The position numbers and the translations under genes are program-made. Below the pieces are notes generated by a model. It was not told where the DNA came from and searched no databases. It saw only the letters and a program-made list of their open reading frames with translations. 64,000 nucleotides of DNA from Defluviimonas sp. SAOS-178_SWC (lineage in GTDB: Bacteria > Pseudomonadota > Alphaproteobacteria > Rhodobacterales > Rhodobacteraceae). Location of the stretch: positions 4,078,001-4,142,000 of the forward strand of contig NZ_CP156081.1 in the NCBI RefSeq assembly GCF_039830135.1. The letters run 5' to 3'. Positions 57,771 to 64,000 of the stretch are shown here, piece after piece. Numbering within the stretch: position 1 is the stretch's first letter; each line of letters begins with the position of its first letter.

Positions 57771-58313
57771 ATGGCCGTTGCCAGAAGATCGCTGCTTTCG
57801 CGCCTCACCCGGGCGGTCCGGTCGTTCCTCGACCCTGCCGTGCTCGTTCACCCGTTCCGGATCCTGCACTATTACGGCTACACCCATGTCAAGCAGCGCC
57901 GGCTCCTGACACTCGGCCGGGACGTGCGTCTCGCGCCCAATGTCTCCTTCGCGAACGGCGAGCGGATCGCGCTTGGCGATCAGGTCCAGGTCGGTGCGCG
58001 GTGTTCTCTCTGGGCGGGCAAGACGACGAGCTGGATCCGGGTCGGCGCGCGCACCACGTTCGGGCCGGAATGCTTCGTCACGGCGGCCGACTATGGCCTC
58101 GCCGCCGGCACCCGCATCACCGACCAGGAGATGGTGGAGCGCGACATCATCATCGGCGAGGATTGCTGGATCGGCACGCGGGCGATCCTGACCGCGGGCG
58201 TTACGATCGGCGACGGCGCGGTGATCGGGGCGGGATCCGTCGTCACCCGCGATGTGCCCGCCGGCGCGATCGCCGTCGGCGTTCCGGCGAAGGTCGTGAA
58301 GATGCGGCAGTGA
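57771..58313 (+). CDS. WcaF-like hexapeptide acetyltransferase
   Basis: 180 residues from ATG 57771, which has AAGGAG at good distance (57741 is an alternative). Left-handed beta-helix repeats: [82 protein letters not shown]. Likely O-acetylates a sugar of the repeat unit. Its stop abuts the convergent flippase gene by one base. Confidence 0.88.
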   Translation: MAVARRSLLSRLTRAVRSFLDPAVLVHPFRILHYYGYTHVKQRRLLTLGRDVRLAPNVSFANGERIALGDQVQVGARCSLWAGKTTSWIRVGARTTFGPECFVTAADYGLAAGTRITDQEMVERDIIIGEDCWIGTRAILTAGVTIGDGAVIGAGSVVTRDVPAGAIAVGVPAKVVKMRQ

Positions 58314-58314
58314 C

Positions 58315-59721
58315 CTAACGGACCACCCGCCGCCAGAGATAGCCCCGAAGCGCCGACATCGAGGCCAGCGCGGCAAGGCAAACGGCCACCACGGCCCAGC
58401 GCGACCAGTCGAGATGGGCGATCAACCCGGTCTGTGGCGGATAATACCGCGCGTCGATCAGGGCGGCGACACAGGCCATCGCCGTCAGGGCGGAGGGCAG
58501 CACCAGCGGCTTGAGCGGGAGTCCGGTCCGCCGGGCCGCGAGGTTCAGCGAAACCAGGTATCCCAGAAGCTCCGCCACCATCGCGATGTAGATCACGGTC
58601 ATCACCGTGCCGGTATGGGTCACGGCATACCATGAGACCGGCAGGGACAAGACCCGGAACAGGTTCGCCACCGCCGCATTGCCCGACCGTTCTTTCGACA
58701 AAGCGACCGTCGATCCGCCGGTTTTCGCGACGCGCAGGGCCTGCACCACAGTCATAGGCACCAGAATCTCGAGAATTGCCGCGTATTTCGGTCCGAGCAG
58801 AAGATGGATCACCGGCCCGCCCAGAAGCACCACGCCGATAAGCAGGACGATGCCGATCGCAAGGCCCGCCTCGGTCGCCGCGACTCCGAGCCAGCGAAAC
58901 GACTCGTCGCGGTCCCGCGCCGCGCCGAGCTGCGGCAGGAAGAGCGACTGGACGGCCCCCGCGAGGACCAGCGTCGGGGTCAGCGTCAGGGTGATCGACA
59001 TGGAAAAGATGGCAAGCTGGCTCATCCCCAATTCGCGCCCGACGATCAGCCTTTCGCCGTTGAAGACGCCGAAAAGCAGGATGCCGTTCAGGAGAAGCGG
59101 CCAGCCGAACACCGTTGCGCGCCGGATCAACCCGAAATCGAAGGTCACGCCATACCGCCGCTCGGCCATCAGATGCGACAGGATCACCATCGCGCCCGCC
59201 TGCACGAAAAGGGCGATCAGCATGATCCGGTAGTCGCCGAAATAAAGCGCCAGCGGCCAGACGGACAGGACGGAGATCAGCGGCGGAACCGCCTGTGTCA
59301 CGATCCAGGGGGTGAAATTCAGATGCCGCTTGAGCCGATGCATGTCGAAATGCTGCAACCCGTTCACGAGGGGGATGAAGGCGATAGCCTGATATGCCCA
59401 GGCGATCTCCTCGATGCCGAGAAAGCGCGCGTAAGGATAGGCGATGGCGAAGAGCAGGATACTCGACGTTACGCCGCGGATCAGTTGAAAGCCCTGTAGC
59501 GCCTTCTGGACGCCGGGATCGTCGCCATCCTTATCGACGACGATCATCTGGTTCAGACCGAAATAGGAGAACATCTCCACGATCGACATCGCGATCGCGA
59601 AGGTGGAGGCGATGCCGTAATCCTCTGGGCTGATCAGACGCGCAATGATCAGATTGCGCAGCAGCAGCAGCGCCGAGCCAAAGGCGTTGCCCGACACGAG
59701 CATGAAGGCTTTCCTCAGCAT
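58315..59721 (-). CDS. Wzx-like polysaccharide flippase (MOP superfamily)
   Basis: 468 residues with 12-14 hydrophobic segments: ALLLLRNLIIARLISPEDYGIASTFAIAMSIVEMFSYFGLNQMIVVDKD is a typical start of Wzx/RfbX-like flippases. It moves lipid-linked repeat units to the periplasmic side for the polymerase at 32401. The start MLRKAFMLVSGN at 59721 is preferred; 59703 is possible. The 271-base gap to arfB (59722-59992) shows no feature. Marks the right edge of the EPS locus. Confidence 0.9.
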   Translation of the reverse strand: MLRKAFMLVSGNAFGSALLLLRNLIIARLISPEDYGIASTFAIAMSIVEMFSYFGLNQMIVVDKDGDDPGVQKALQGFQLIRGVTSSILLFAIAYPYARFLGIEEIAWAYQAIAFIPLVNGLQHFDMHRLKRHLNFTPWIVTQAVPPLISVLSVWPLALYFGDYRIMLIALFVQAGAMVILSHLMAERRYGVTFDFGLIRRATVFGWPLLLNGILLFGVFNGERLIVGRELGMSQLAIFSMSITLTLTPTLVLAGAVQSLFLPQLGAARDRDESFRWLGVAATEAGLAIGIVLLIGVVLLGGPVIHLLLGPKYAAILEILVPMTVVQALRVAKTGGSTVALSKERSGNAAVANLFRVLSLPVSWYAVTHTGTVMTVIYIAMVAELLGYLVSLNLAARRTGLPLKPLVLPSALTAMACVAALIDARYYPPQTGLIAHLDWSRWAVVAVCLAALASMSALRGYLWRRVVR

Positions 59722-59992
59722 GATGCGCTTGTCTCGACCCCTTCTGCCGGCGCGTGCAGTTTTCGGCCCGAATGCCCCGAACCGCAAGGCTTGACTTGGC
59801 GAAAGGGGGAGGTTGCAGGCGGATGAGAGGGAAATTGGCCACGGATCATCCGACCGTCTCAAATCCAGTCAGAACGTTACAGAAGCCGGGTTCCGGAGCC
59901 GCAACAAATCGCCCTCTGCGGCCGCATGGTCGCCGTTGCGGAAACTGCGCGCCGACGGATCTTCCCTGCAATCGGCCAAAGCCGCCGCGAGA

Positions 59993-60415
59993 TCAGTCCT
60001 CGTCCTCGACCTTGCCGCGCAGGCTCTTGACCGCGCCGCGCGCCGTCTTGGCCTTCAGCCGGCGTTTCTGGCTGCCGAGCGTCGGGCGCGTGGCGATCCG
60101 CCGCTTCGGTGCGACGAGGGCGGCGCGGATCAGGTCGGCCAGACGCTCGCGTGCGAGTTCGCGGTTGCGGGCCTGGCTCCGGGTTTCCTCCGCCCGGATC
60201 ACGATGGCACCGTCCAGGGTCCAGCGCCGCCCGGCCAGCCGCTTCAACCGCCTCTTGACCGGATCGGGCAGGTTCGGGCTCCGCTCCGCCTCGAACCGCA
60301 ATTCGACGGCGGTCGAGACCTTGTTGACGTTTTGCCCCCCCGGACCGGAGGAGCGGATGAAGCTTTCGGTCATCTCCCAGTCGGCGATGGTGAGTTCGTC
60401 GGTGATATGCAGCAT
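59993..60415 (-). CDS. arfB: Alternative ribosome-rescue factor ArfB (peptidyl-tRNA hydrolase, YaeJ-like)
   Basis: 140 residues. The release-factor loop SSGPGGQNVNKVSTAVEL holds the catalytic GGQ, and the basic C-terminal tail (KRRIATRPTLGSQKRRLKAKTARGAVKSLRGK) is the part that enters the empty mRNA channel of stalled ribosomes. In alphaproteobacteria ArfB backs up tmRNA. The gene follows 67 bases after a terminator hairpin that ends a small leader-peptide unit on the same strand (see 60482-60720). Confidence 0.95.
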   Translation of the reverse strand: MLHITDELTIADWEMTESFIRSSGPGGQNVNKVSTAVELRFEAERSPNLPDPVKRRLKRLAGRRWTLDGAIVIRAEETRSQARNRELARERLADLIRAALVAPKRRIATRPTLGSQKRRLKAKTARGAVKSLRGKVEDED

Positions 60416-60481
60416 CGGGCCAGCTTTCGGATGGGCAGGCGGGGAGGATAACGCAATCTTCGGGCGATTTCCGGAACAGAA

Positions 60482-60508
60482 AGGGCCGCTCCGATTTGGA
60501 GCGGCCCT
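60482..60508 (-). terminator. Intrinsic terminator ending the leader-peptide RNA upstream of arfB
   Basis: On the minus strand: AGGGCCGCTCC, loop AAATC, GGAGCGGCCCT, then TTCTGTT. An 11-bp perfect stem plus U-rich tail. Its 5' arm overlaps a competing hairpin (GGCC-CAT-CTCCG ... CGGAG-GGCC, 60503-60530), as in attenuators. Confidence 0.85.
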
Positions 60509-60509
60509 C

Positions 60510-60720
60510 CGAGATCTACGGAGATGGGCCAGTTAGGGTGTCGAAGATCGACTAGGCCCAGTCAGGGTTTGAAACCCTTGGGTTTGCCCTCAGGCCACGG
60601 CCCCCCTGACTGTCCCGACACCTCTCTCCAATATCACTCTAGACACTGGATCACCTCCTTTCTCTGCGTTGCCGTTATCCACAGGCTGCCACAGATTTTG
60701 TGTTTGTCAAAAGTTTTTAC
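60510..60720 (-). ncRNA. Candidate leader/attenuator RNA upstream of arfB
   Basis: Covers the 301-base gap 60416-60716. A TTGACA box lies at 60706-60711 just past the yhhQ stop; a good -10 was not found. Then follow the ribosome site, the 18-codon ORF and a 3' part with alternatives: CAGTCAGGG can pair with CCCTGACTG (60559-60567) or, with one mismatch, CCCTAACTG (60530-60538); AGGGTTTCAAACCCT and GTCGATCTTCGAC form local hairpins; the terminator is at 60482-60508. Ribosome position on the short ORF could choose between the pairings. Either an attenuator of arfB or a free small RNA. Confidence 0.55.
60590..60646 (-). CDS. 18-codon leader peptide with near-perfect Shine-Dalgarno
   Basis: MSRVILERGVGTVRGAVA, starting at GTG 60646 and ending TGA 60590. 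It is preceded at 60650-60664 by AGAAAGGAGGTGATC, complementary over at least 13 bases to the 16S rRNA 3' end, with the start 7 bases past the GGAGG core. Such a strong site on so short an ORF points to a regulatory leader peptide. The end of the ORF (CAGTCAGGG, 60604-60612) is exactly complementary to 60559-60567 downstream. No known family was recognised. Confidence 0.65.
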   Translation of the reverse strand: MSRVILERGVGTVRGAVA

Positions 60721-61340
60721 GCAACTTTTGCTGTCAACCTTGTAACAATTACGCGGAAGGGTATGAGTGCCACAATTGCGAGCGAAAGTTTGACGAGCCA
60801 GTCCGCGCTGGCAAGCGACACCCAGAGCGGTACTTCGGGGCCGGTTCCGAGAAGCGGCAGCACTTCGCCGGCCCAGCTCACGTCATTGGCCGGTTCAAGG
60901 AAGACCAGCGCGGCGGAAAAGGCCACGGAGAAGAAGATCGCGGTGTCGAGCGAGGCCCCGATCAGCGTCGAGACGAGCGGCGCCCGCCACCAGCCCCGGC
61001 CGCGCAGCCGGTTGAAGACGTGAACGTCCATGAGCTGGGCGACGAGGAACGCAAGGCCGGAGCCGAGCGCGATCCTGAGCGTCACGAGCGGGCCGAACTC
61101 GCCCATGATCTGGGTGCCGATCAGCGAGCAGAACACGCCCACGACAAAGCCGGCGACGACGACCTTGCGGGCGGCAGCCGGGCCCTGGATGCGGTTCGTC
61201 AGGTCGGTGACGAGGAAGGCGAAAGGATAGGTGAAGGCGCCCCAGGTCAGCCACTGACCGAAGAGGAACTGCACGAGGATGTTGGAAGCCACCACGATGG
61301 CGGCCATGGCGAGAATGCCAGGGATCAGGTTGCGGGTCAT
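60717..61340 (-). CDS. yhhQ: Queuosine precursor transporter (YhhQ family)
   Basis: 207 residues, six membrane helices. VUT/YhhQ pattern: IVVASNILVQFLFGQWLTWGAFTYPFAFLVTDLTNRIQG, VGVFCSLIGTQIMGEFGPLVTLRIALGSGLAFLVAQLMDVHVFNRLR and SWASLASADWLVKLSLAI-like end. Imports preQ0/preQ1 for tRNA modification. Start ATG 61340; the leader (61341-61403) contains two mutually exclusive hairpins. Confidence 0.93.
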   Translation of the reverse strand: MTRNLIPGILAMAAIVVASNILVQFLFGQWLTWGAFTYPFAFLVTDLTNRIQGPAAARKVVVAGFVVGVFCSLIGTQIMGEFGPLVTLRIALGSGLAFLVAQLMDVHVFNRLRGRGWWRAPLVSTLIGASLDTAIFFSVAFSAALVFLEPANDVSWAGEVLPLLGTGPEVPLWVSLASADWLVKLSLAIVALIPFRVIVTRLTAKVA

Positions 61341-61356
61341 GTCATATCCGTTTTTT

Positions 61357-61403
61357 ACAAGGTCGCGGCGACTTGGTCCGCCGTTCCTGCGGCGAACGGG
61401 CGG
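61357..61403 (-). promoter_or_regulatory. Leader of yhhQ with two mutually exclusive hairpins
   Basis: Hairpin A spans 61378-61403 (9-bp stem with one bulge, loop of 7) and hairpin B 61366-61383 (5 bp, loop of 8); they share 61378-61383. CAAG in the loop of B (minus strand) can pair with CTTG just before the AAAAAA run that leads into the start codon. This resembles a small translational switch. It does not match a preQ1 riboswitch consensus that I can recall. Confidence 0.35.
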
Positions 61404-61433
61404 CCCTTACGCCCTCGGCGCGGCCCGGTCAAG

Positions 61434-62318
61434 TCACTCGGTCACGCGGTAATCGACGATTTCGGTGCGCTGGGTCGGCAGGAAATTGTCGTCCGAGATC
61501 ATCGTCAGCCGGATCGCGCCTTCGGAATCCTGCCACACCGCGAGGCCTTCGAGGTTGTCATGCGTGCCGGCATGGGTCTGCAACAGAACCTCGTCGCCCG
61601 CGACCCGATCACCATCGAGCGTGATCCGGCGCACCCTGCTCATGAACCCGACAAGGCCCCAATAATCCCGCTCCAGCAGATAGAGCCGCCCGTCGGGGCC
61701 GAAATCCGCGCCGACCGGCCGCCAGCTACCGTCACGGCGGAGCGTGAAGGGCCGATCCCAGACGCCGTTCCGGCCACGAAAGACCGGGATCGTGTCGCGA
61801 CCCGAGAGTTCGGGCATCGCGTAAAGCGCGCCTGAGGTGTCGATCGCCAAGGCCTCGATGCCCGCGTTCACTTCGAAGTTCCTGAAGGCCTCCGGCCAGT
61901 CCTCGGACAGCCATTTGCGCCCTTCGGGTCCGTAGCGGACGACCCGGTCCTCGGTCTCGTAGGAGACGTAGAGCCCGCCGTCGGGGGCGAAGGCGACGCC
62001 TTCGGCGTCGTCCATCGGATCCTGCACCGGGGTTCCGTGATGCGAGAGCGGGATCACAGGCGCCCCGACCTCCACCGCGACGACCGCGCCGTCGGCACCG
62101 CGCGTGAAACGGCCAGTGAAGATAGCGGCGCTGTCGGAAACGGCAACGAAGCCGAGACCGTCCGGACGCAGGTCCAGCGCGGAAAAGCCGCCGAATTTCG
62201 GCGACGGGTCGGTCCAGACGAAGGTTCCGACATATTCCGCATGCGGGGTGGCTGAAACCGCCCCGGTCACGGCGACAACCGCCGCGAGGATCAGTCCGAG
62301 ACGAGAACGGCGGAACAT
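61434..62318 (-). CDS. Esterase-like activity of phytase family protein, paralogue 2
   Basis: 294 residues, signal peptide (GLILAAVVAVTGAVSA). Same family pattern as 55736-56617: FGGFSALDLRPDGLGFVAVSD, DAEGVAFAPDGGLYVSYE, NAGIEALAIDTSGALYAM, DNLEGLAVWQDSEGAIRLTMISDDNF. The two copies are clearly related but well diverged. It overlaps the end of mepA by 28 bases and is the last gene of the MFS-mepA-phytase unit. Confidence 0.87.
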   Translation of the reverse strand: MFRRSRLGLILAAVVAVTGAVSATPHAEYVGTFVWTDPSPKFGGFSALDLRPDGLGFVAVSDSAAIFTGRFTRGADGAVVAVEVGAPVIPLSHHGTPVQDPMDDAEGVAFAPDGGLYVSYETEDRVVRYGPEGRKWLSEDWPEAFRNFEVNAGIEALAIDTSGALYAMPELSGRDTIPVFRGRNGVWDRPFTLRRDGSWRPVGADFGPDGRLYLLERDYWGLVGFMSRVRRITLDGDRVAGDEVLLQTHAGTHDNLEGLAVWQDSEGAIRLTMISDDNFLPTQRTEIVDYRVTE

Positions 62319-63190
62319 TGTCTGGGCAGGTCGGCCATCGTGTATTCGCGCGGACCCCGCTTTCGCGGCCCTTTAGGTTTGGTCTGTTTCGGCGGGTTCT
62401 TCAACTCGTCGAGATAGGTCGTGACCCACCAGGTCAGAGTCTCGTCACAACCGTCCCCGCCTTTCGACAGATCGGCGACGGTCGGGGTCTGGGTCTGGCA
62501 GTCCCGCGACCCGGCGGGGCATTTCAGGCGGACATGGAAATGCGTGTTGTGGCCGTAAAGCGGGCGGATCTTCTGTAGCCACGCCTTGTCTGAGGCCCGC
62601 GCGGTCTTGCACATCTCGACCTTGACGGCGGCGGCCACGAAGATCCGGTCCACCCTCGGGTCCGATGCGGCGGCCCGCATCAATTGGTAATGCGTCGCGG
62701 TCCAGTTGCCATTCACCCGCTTCTGATCATTGGTGCGGACCGAGATGGAGCTGATCTTCTCGCGCTCGCCCCGGCTGAGGTCGAGGCGCCGCGGCGGCAG
62801 CATCCATATGTCGGCGTCGAGGCCGATCTGGTGGCTGGCATGGCCGGAGGTCATCGGCCCGCCGCGCGGCTGGCTCATGTCGCCGATGTAGAGACCGGCC
62901 CAGCCAAGCTGGCGCGCGGTCGCGGACAGGTCGGCCACGAACTGCACGAGTGCCGGATGACCCCAGTTGCGGTTGCGGCTGAGCCGCATCGCCTGCCAGG
63001 TCGGCCCGCTTTCGGGCAGTTCGACAAAACCGGCGCCACATCCCTTGGCGTAGGTGCCGATCGACGCCGGCGCCTGCCGCGACGCAGCTTTGGTCGCACC
63101 GAAAAGCTGGTTCGCGAGCGGCTCAGCGCCGGCAATGCCGCCGAACGAGATCGCCGCCAGAATGGCAAGGAGCAGTCCTGTGCGTCTCAC
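62291..63190 (-). CDS. mepA: Penicillin-insensitive murein endopeptidase MepA
   Basis: Periplasmic LAS-family zinc enzyme that cuts peptidoglycan cross-links. 299 residues from GTG 63190, which overlaps the upstream stop (GTGA) and has GGAG 8 bases before. Signal peptide TGLLLAILAAISFGGIAGA. Zinc ligands His120 and Asp127 in MTSGHASHQIGLDADIW and the C-terminal His in YGHNTHFHVRLKCP; catalytic-region MSQPRGGPM is intact. The frame from 63217 would include the upstream stop region and is less likely. Confidence 0.93.
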   Translation of the reverse strand: MRRTGLLLAILAAISFGGIAGAEPLANQLFGATKAASRQAPASIGTYAKGCGAGFVELPESGPTWQAMRLSRNRNWGHPALVQFVADLSATARQLGWAGLYIGDMSQPRGGPMTSGHASHQIGLDADIWMLPPRRLDLSRGEREKISSISVRTNDQKRVNGNWTATHYQLMRAAASDPRVDRIFVAAAVKVEMCKTARASDKAWLQKIRPLYGHNTHFHVRLKCPAGSRDCQTQTPTVADLSKGGDGCDETLTWWVTTYLDELKNPPKQTKPKGPRKRGPREYTMADLPRQCSAVLVSD

Positions 63191-64000
63191 ATCCGCTCTC
63201 CGTAAGGCTTGACCCATCTGAGGATGATCATGCCGATCAGGAAGAGTGCGATCAACGGGATCGAGATGCCGATCCGCTGCGATCCGCTGATCGTTGTGAA
63301 AACGGCGATGGAAAAGGGCGCGATGAAGGCCGTTGCCTTCCCTGAAAGCGCGTAGAGGCCAAAGGCCTCCGTCGCGCGCGCCTGCGTCGTGTGGAAGACC
63401 ATCATCGTGCGGCTCGCCGCCTGGATGGACCCGCCGGCGGCGCCGATCAGGATGCCGCAGGCGTAGAAGATGTAGTCGGGCATCGAAGATCCGGCCGCGA
63501 AGGGCATGCCGTAGAACGCATCCCGAGACATGCCGGCGATGACGAGGCAGACCGCGATCAGCACGTACATCGCGAGGTTGATGACCGGCTTCGGACCGCG
63601 CGCACTATCCATCTTGCCACCGAGCCAGGCGAAGAGCGCGCCGGAAATCGCGCCGACAATGCCGAAGACCCCGATCTTCGTCACCGACCACCCCAGGACG
63701 CCGGACGCATAGACGCCGCCGAACCCGTAAAGCGCGTTCAGCGCGTCGCGGTAGAACATCGAACTGAGGAGATGGGCGGCCAGACTCTGCCGGCCCTTCA
63801 GCGACTTCAGAAGCCGCCAGAGATCGGCCATCGCGGTGCCGAAGCTGAACCCGCGCACCGGAGCTTTCGGTTCGCGCACCCAGGCGAAGAACGGGATCAT
63901 GAAGACGGCATACCAGACCGCCGTCAGCGGCCCGACGGCCCGCGTCCCTTCGCGCGTGGCAGCGTCGAGACCGAAGAGTGGGTCGAGCCCGATCAGGGTT
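63187..64000 (-). CDS. MFS transporter (UMF1-like), 5' end outside window
   Basis: The reading frame is open to the window edge (LDPLFGLDAATREGTRAVGPLTAVWYAVFMIPFFAWVREP). Eight hydrophobic segments are visible, e.g. IGVFGIVGAISGALFAWLGGKMDSARGPKPVINLAMYVLIAVCLVIAG and IFYACGILIGAAGGSIQAASRTMMVFHTTQARATEAFGLYALSGKATAFIAPFSIAVF, which follow the UMF1/Atg22-like MFS pattern. Substrate unknown; members have been tied to amino acids or peptidoglycan turnover products, and the coupling to mepA (GTGA overlap) would suit the latter (inference). Confidence 0.85.
   Translation of the reverse strand, partial: TLIGLDPLFGLDAATREGTRAVGPLTAVWYAVFMIPFFAWVREPKAPVRGFSFGTAMADLWRLLKSLKGRQSLAAHLLSSMFYRDALNALYGFGGVYASGVLGWSVTKIGVFGIVGAISGALFAWLGGKMDSARGPKPVINLAMYVLIAVCLVIAGMSRDAFYGMPFAAGSSMPDYIFYACGILIGAAGGSIQAASRTMMVFHTTQARATEAFGLYALSGKATAFIAPFSIAVFTTISGSQRIGISIPLIALFLIGMIILRWVKPYGERM

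Noticed and set aside
60646..60665. A stretch reading like the 3' end of 16S rRNA (ggatcacctcctttct) on the plus strand
   Set aside because: No other 16S sequence lies upstream. Read on the minus strand it is a near-perfect Shine-Dalgarno before an 18-codon ORF, which explains it better than an rRNA fragment.

Overview
The window is a high-GC (about 65 percent by eye) chromosomal segment of an alphaproteobacterium, most likely Rhodobacterales (Rhodobacteraceae/Paracoccaceae). Support comes from family-level resemblance of most proteins, an RcGTA-type head-spike base protein, VPLPA-CTERM/exosortase D components, and intergenic repeats of a kind I associate with this order. No rRNA, tRNA, CRISPR array, integrase or insertion sequence was seen. 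Genus and species cannot be named from the sequence alone.

Layout. 1-5.7 kb: a partial free-methionine sulfoxide reductase, a thiolase, a STAS/anti-sigma-kinase pair, a gamma-glutamyltransferase-like Ntn hydrolase, HspQ and a transglycosylase-like lipoprotein. 5.7-12.9 kb: lolA and the aminotransferase-ftsK unit, separated by a lower-GC accessory block (a BrnA-type protein without BrnT, a DUF5343 + TIGR02391 pair carrying a HEPN-like Rx4H motif, a small membrane protein and a palindromic REP-like element). 13-20.4 kb: housekeeping genes (amidase, UbiH-type hydroxylase, Trm112, a Lon-N domain protein, a thioredoxin/TPR protein, a GlcG-like protein, dapD, LOG). 20.4-26.6 kb: a probable amino-acid/guanidino-compound catabolic cluster (AruI-like decarboxylase, AruH-like transaminase, BetI/TetR regulator, AbgB-like amidohydrolase, DmpA-like P1 peptidase). 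26.7-30.9 kb: pncA-pncB, a YegD-like Hsp70 and trhO.

30.9-59.7 kb is one exopolysaccharide locus of about 29 kb. It holds a priming sugar transferase, four glycosyltransferases, a Wzy-like polymerase, a Wzx-like flippase, Wzz, a separate BY-kinase, an ExeA-like ATPase, a Wza-like exporter, an outer-membrane beta-barrel, a TPR lipoprotein, acyl/acetyltransferases, SGNH esterases, a secreted beta-helix protein with a polythreonine linker, and exosortase D fused to EpsI, together with a VPLPA-CTERM substrate and a rhomboid protease. An RcGTA-type spike-base gene lies inside this locus beside a large SGNH/LamG-like protein. That is notable because R. capsulatus GTA spikes bind capsule polysaccharide. 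60-64 kb holds arfB, yhhQ and an operon of MFS transporter, mepA and an esterase-like phytase-family gene.

The strongest candidates for something undescribed are: (1) a self-contained leader on the minus strand at 60482-60720, with a near-perfect Shine-Dalgarno, an 18-codon ORF, competing hairpins and a terminator directly upstream of arfB; (2) the DUF5343/TIGR02391 HEPN-like pair lodged between lolA and ftsK; (3) the GTA spike-like pair inside the EPS locus.
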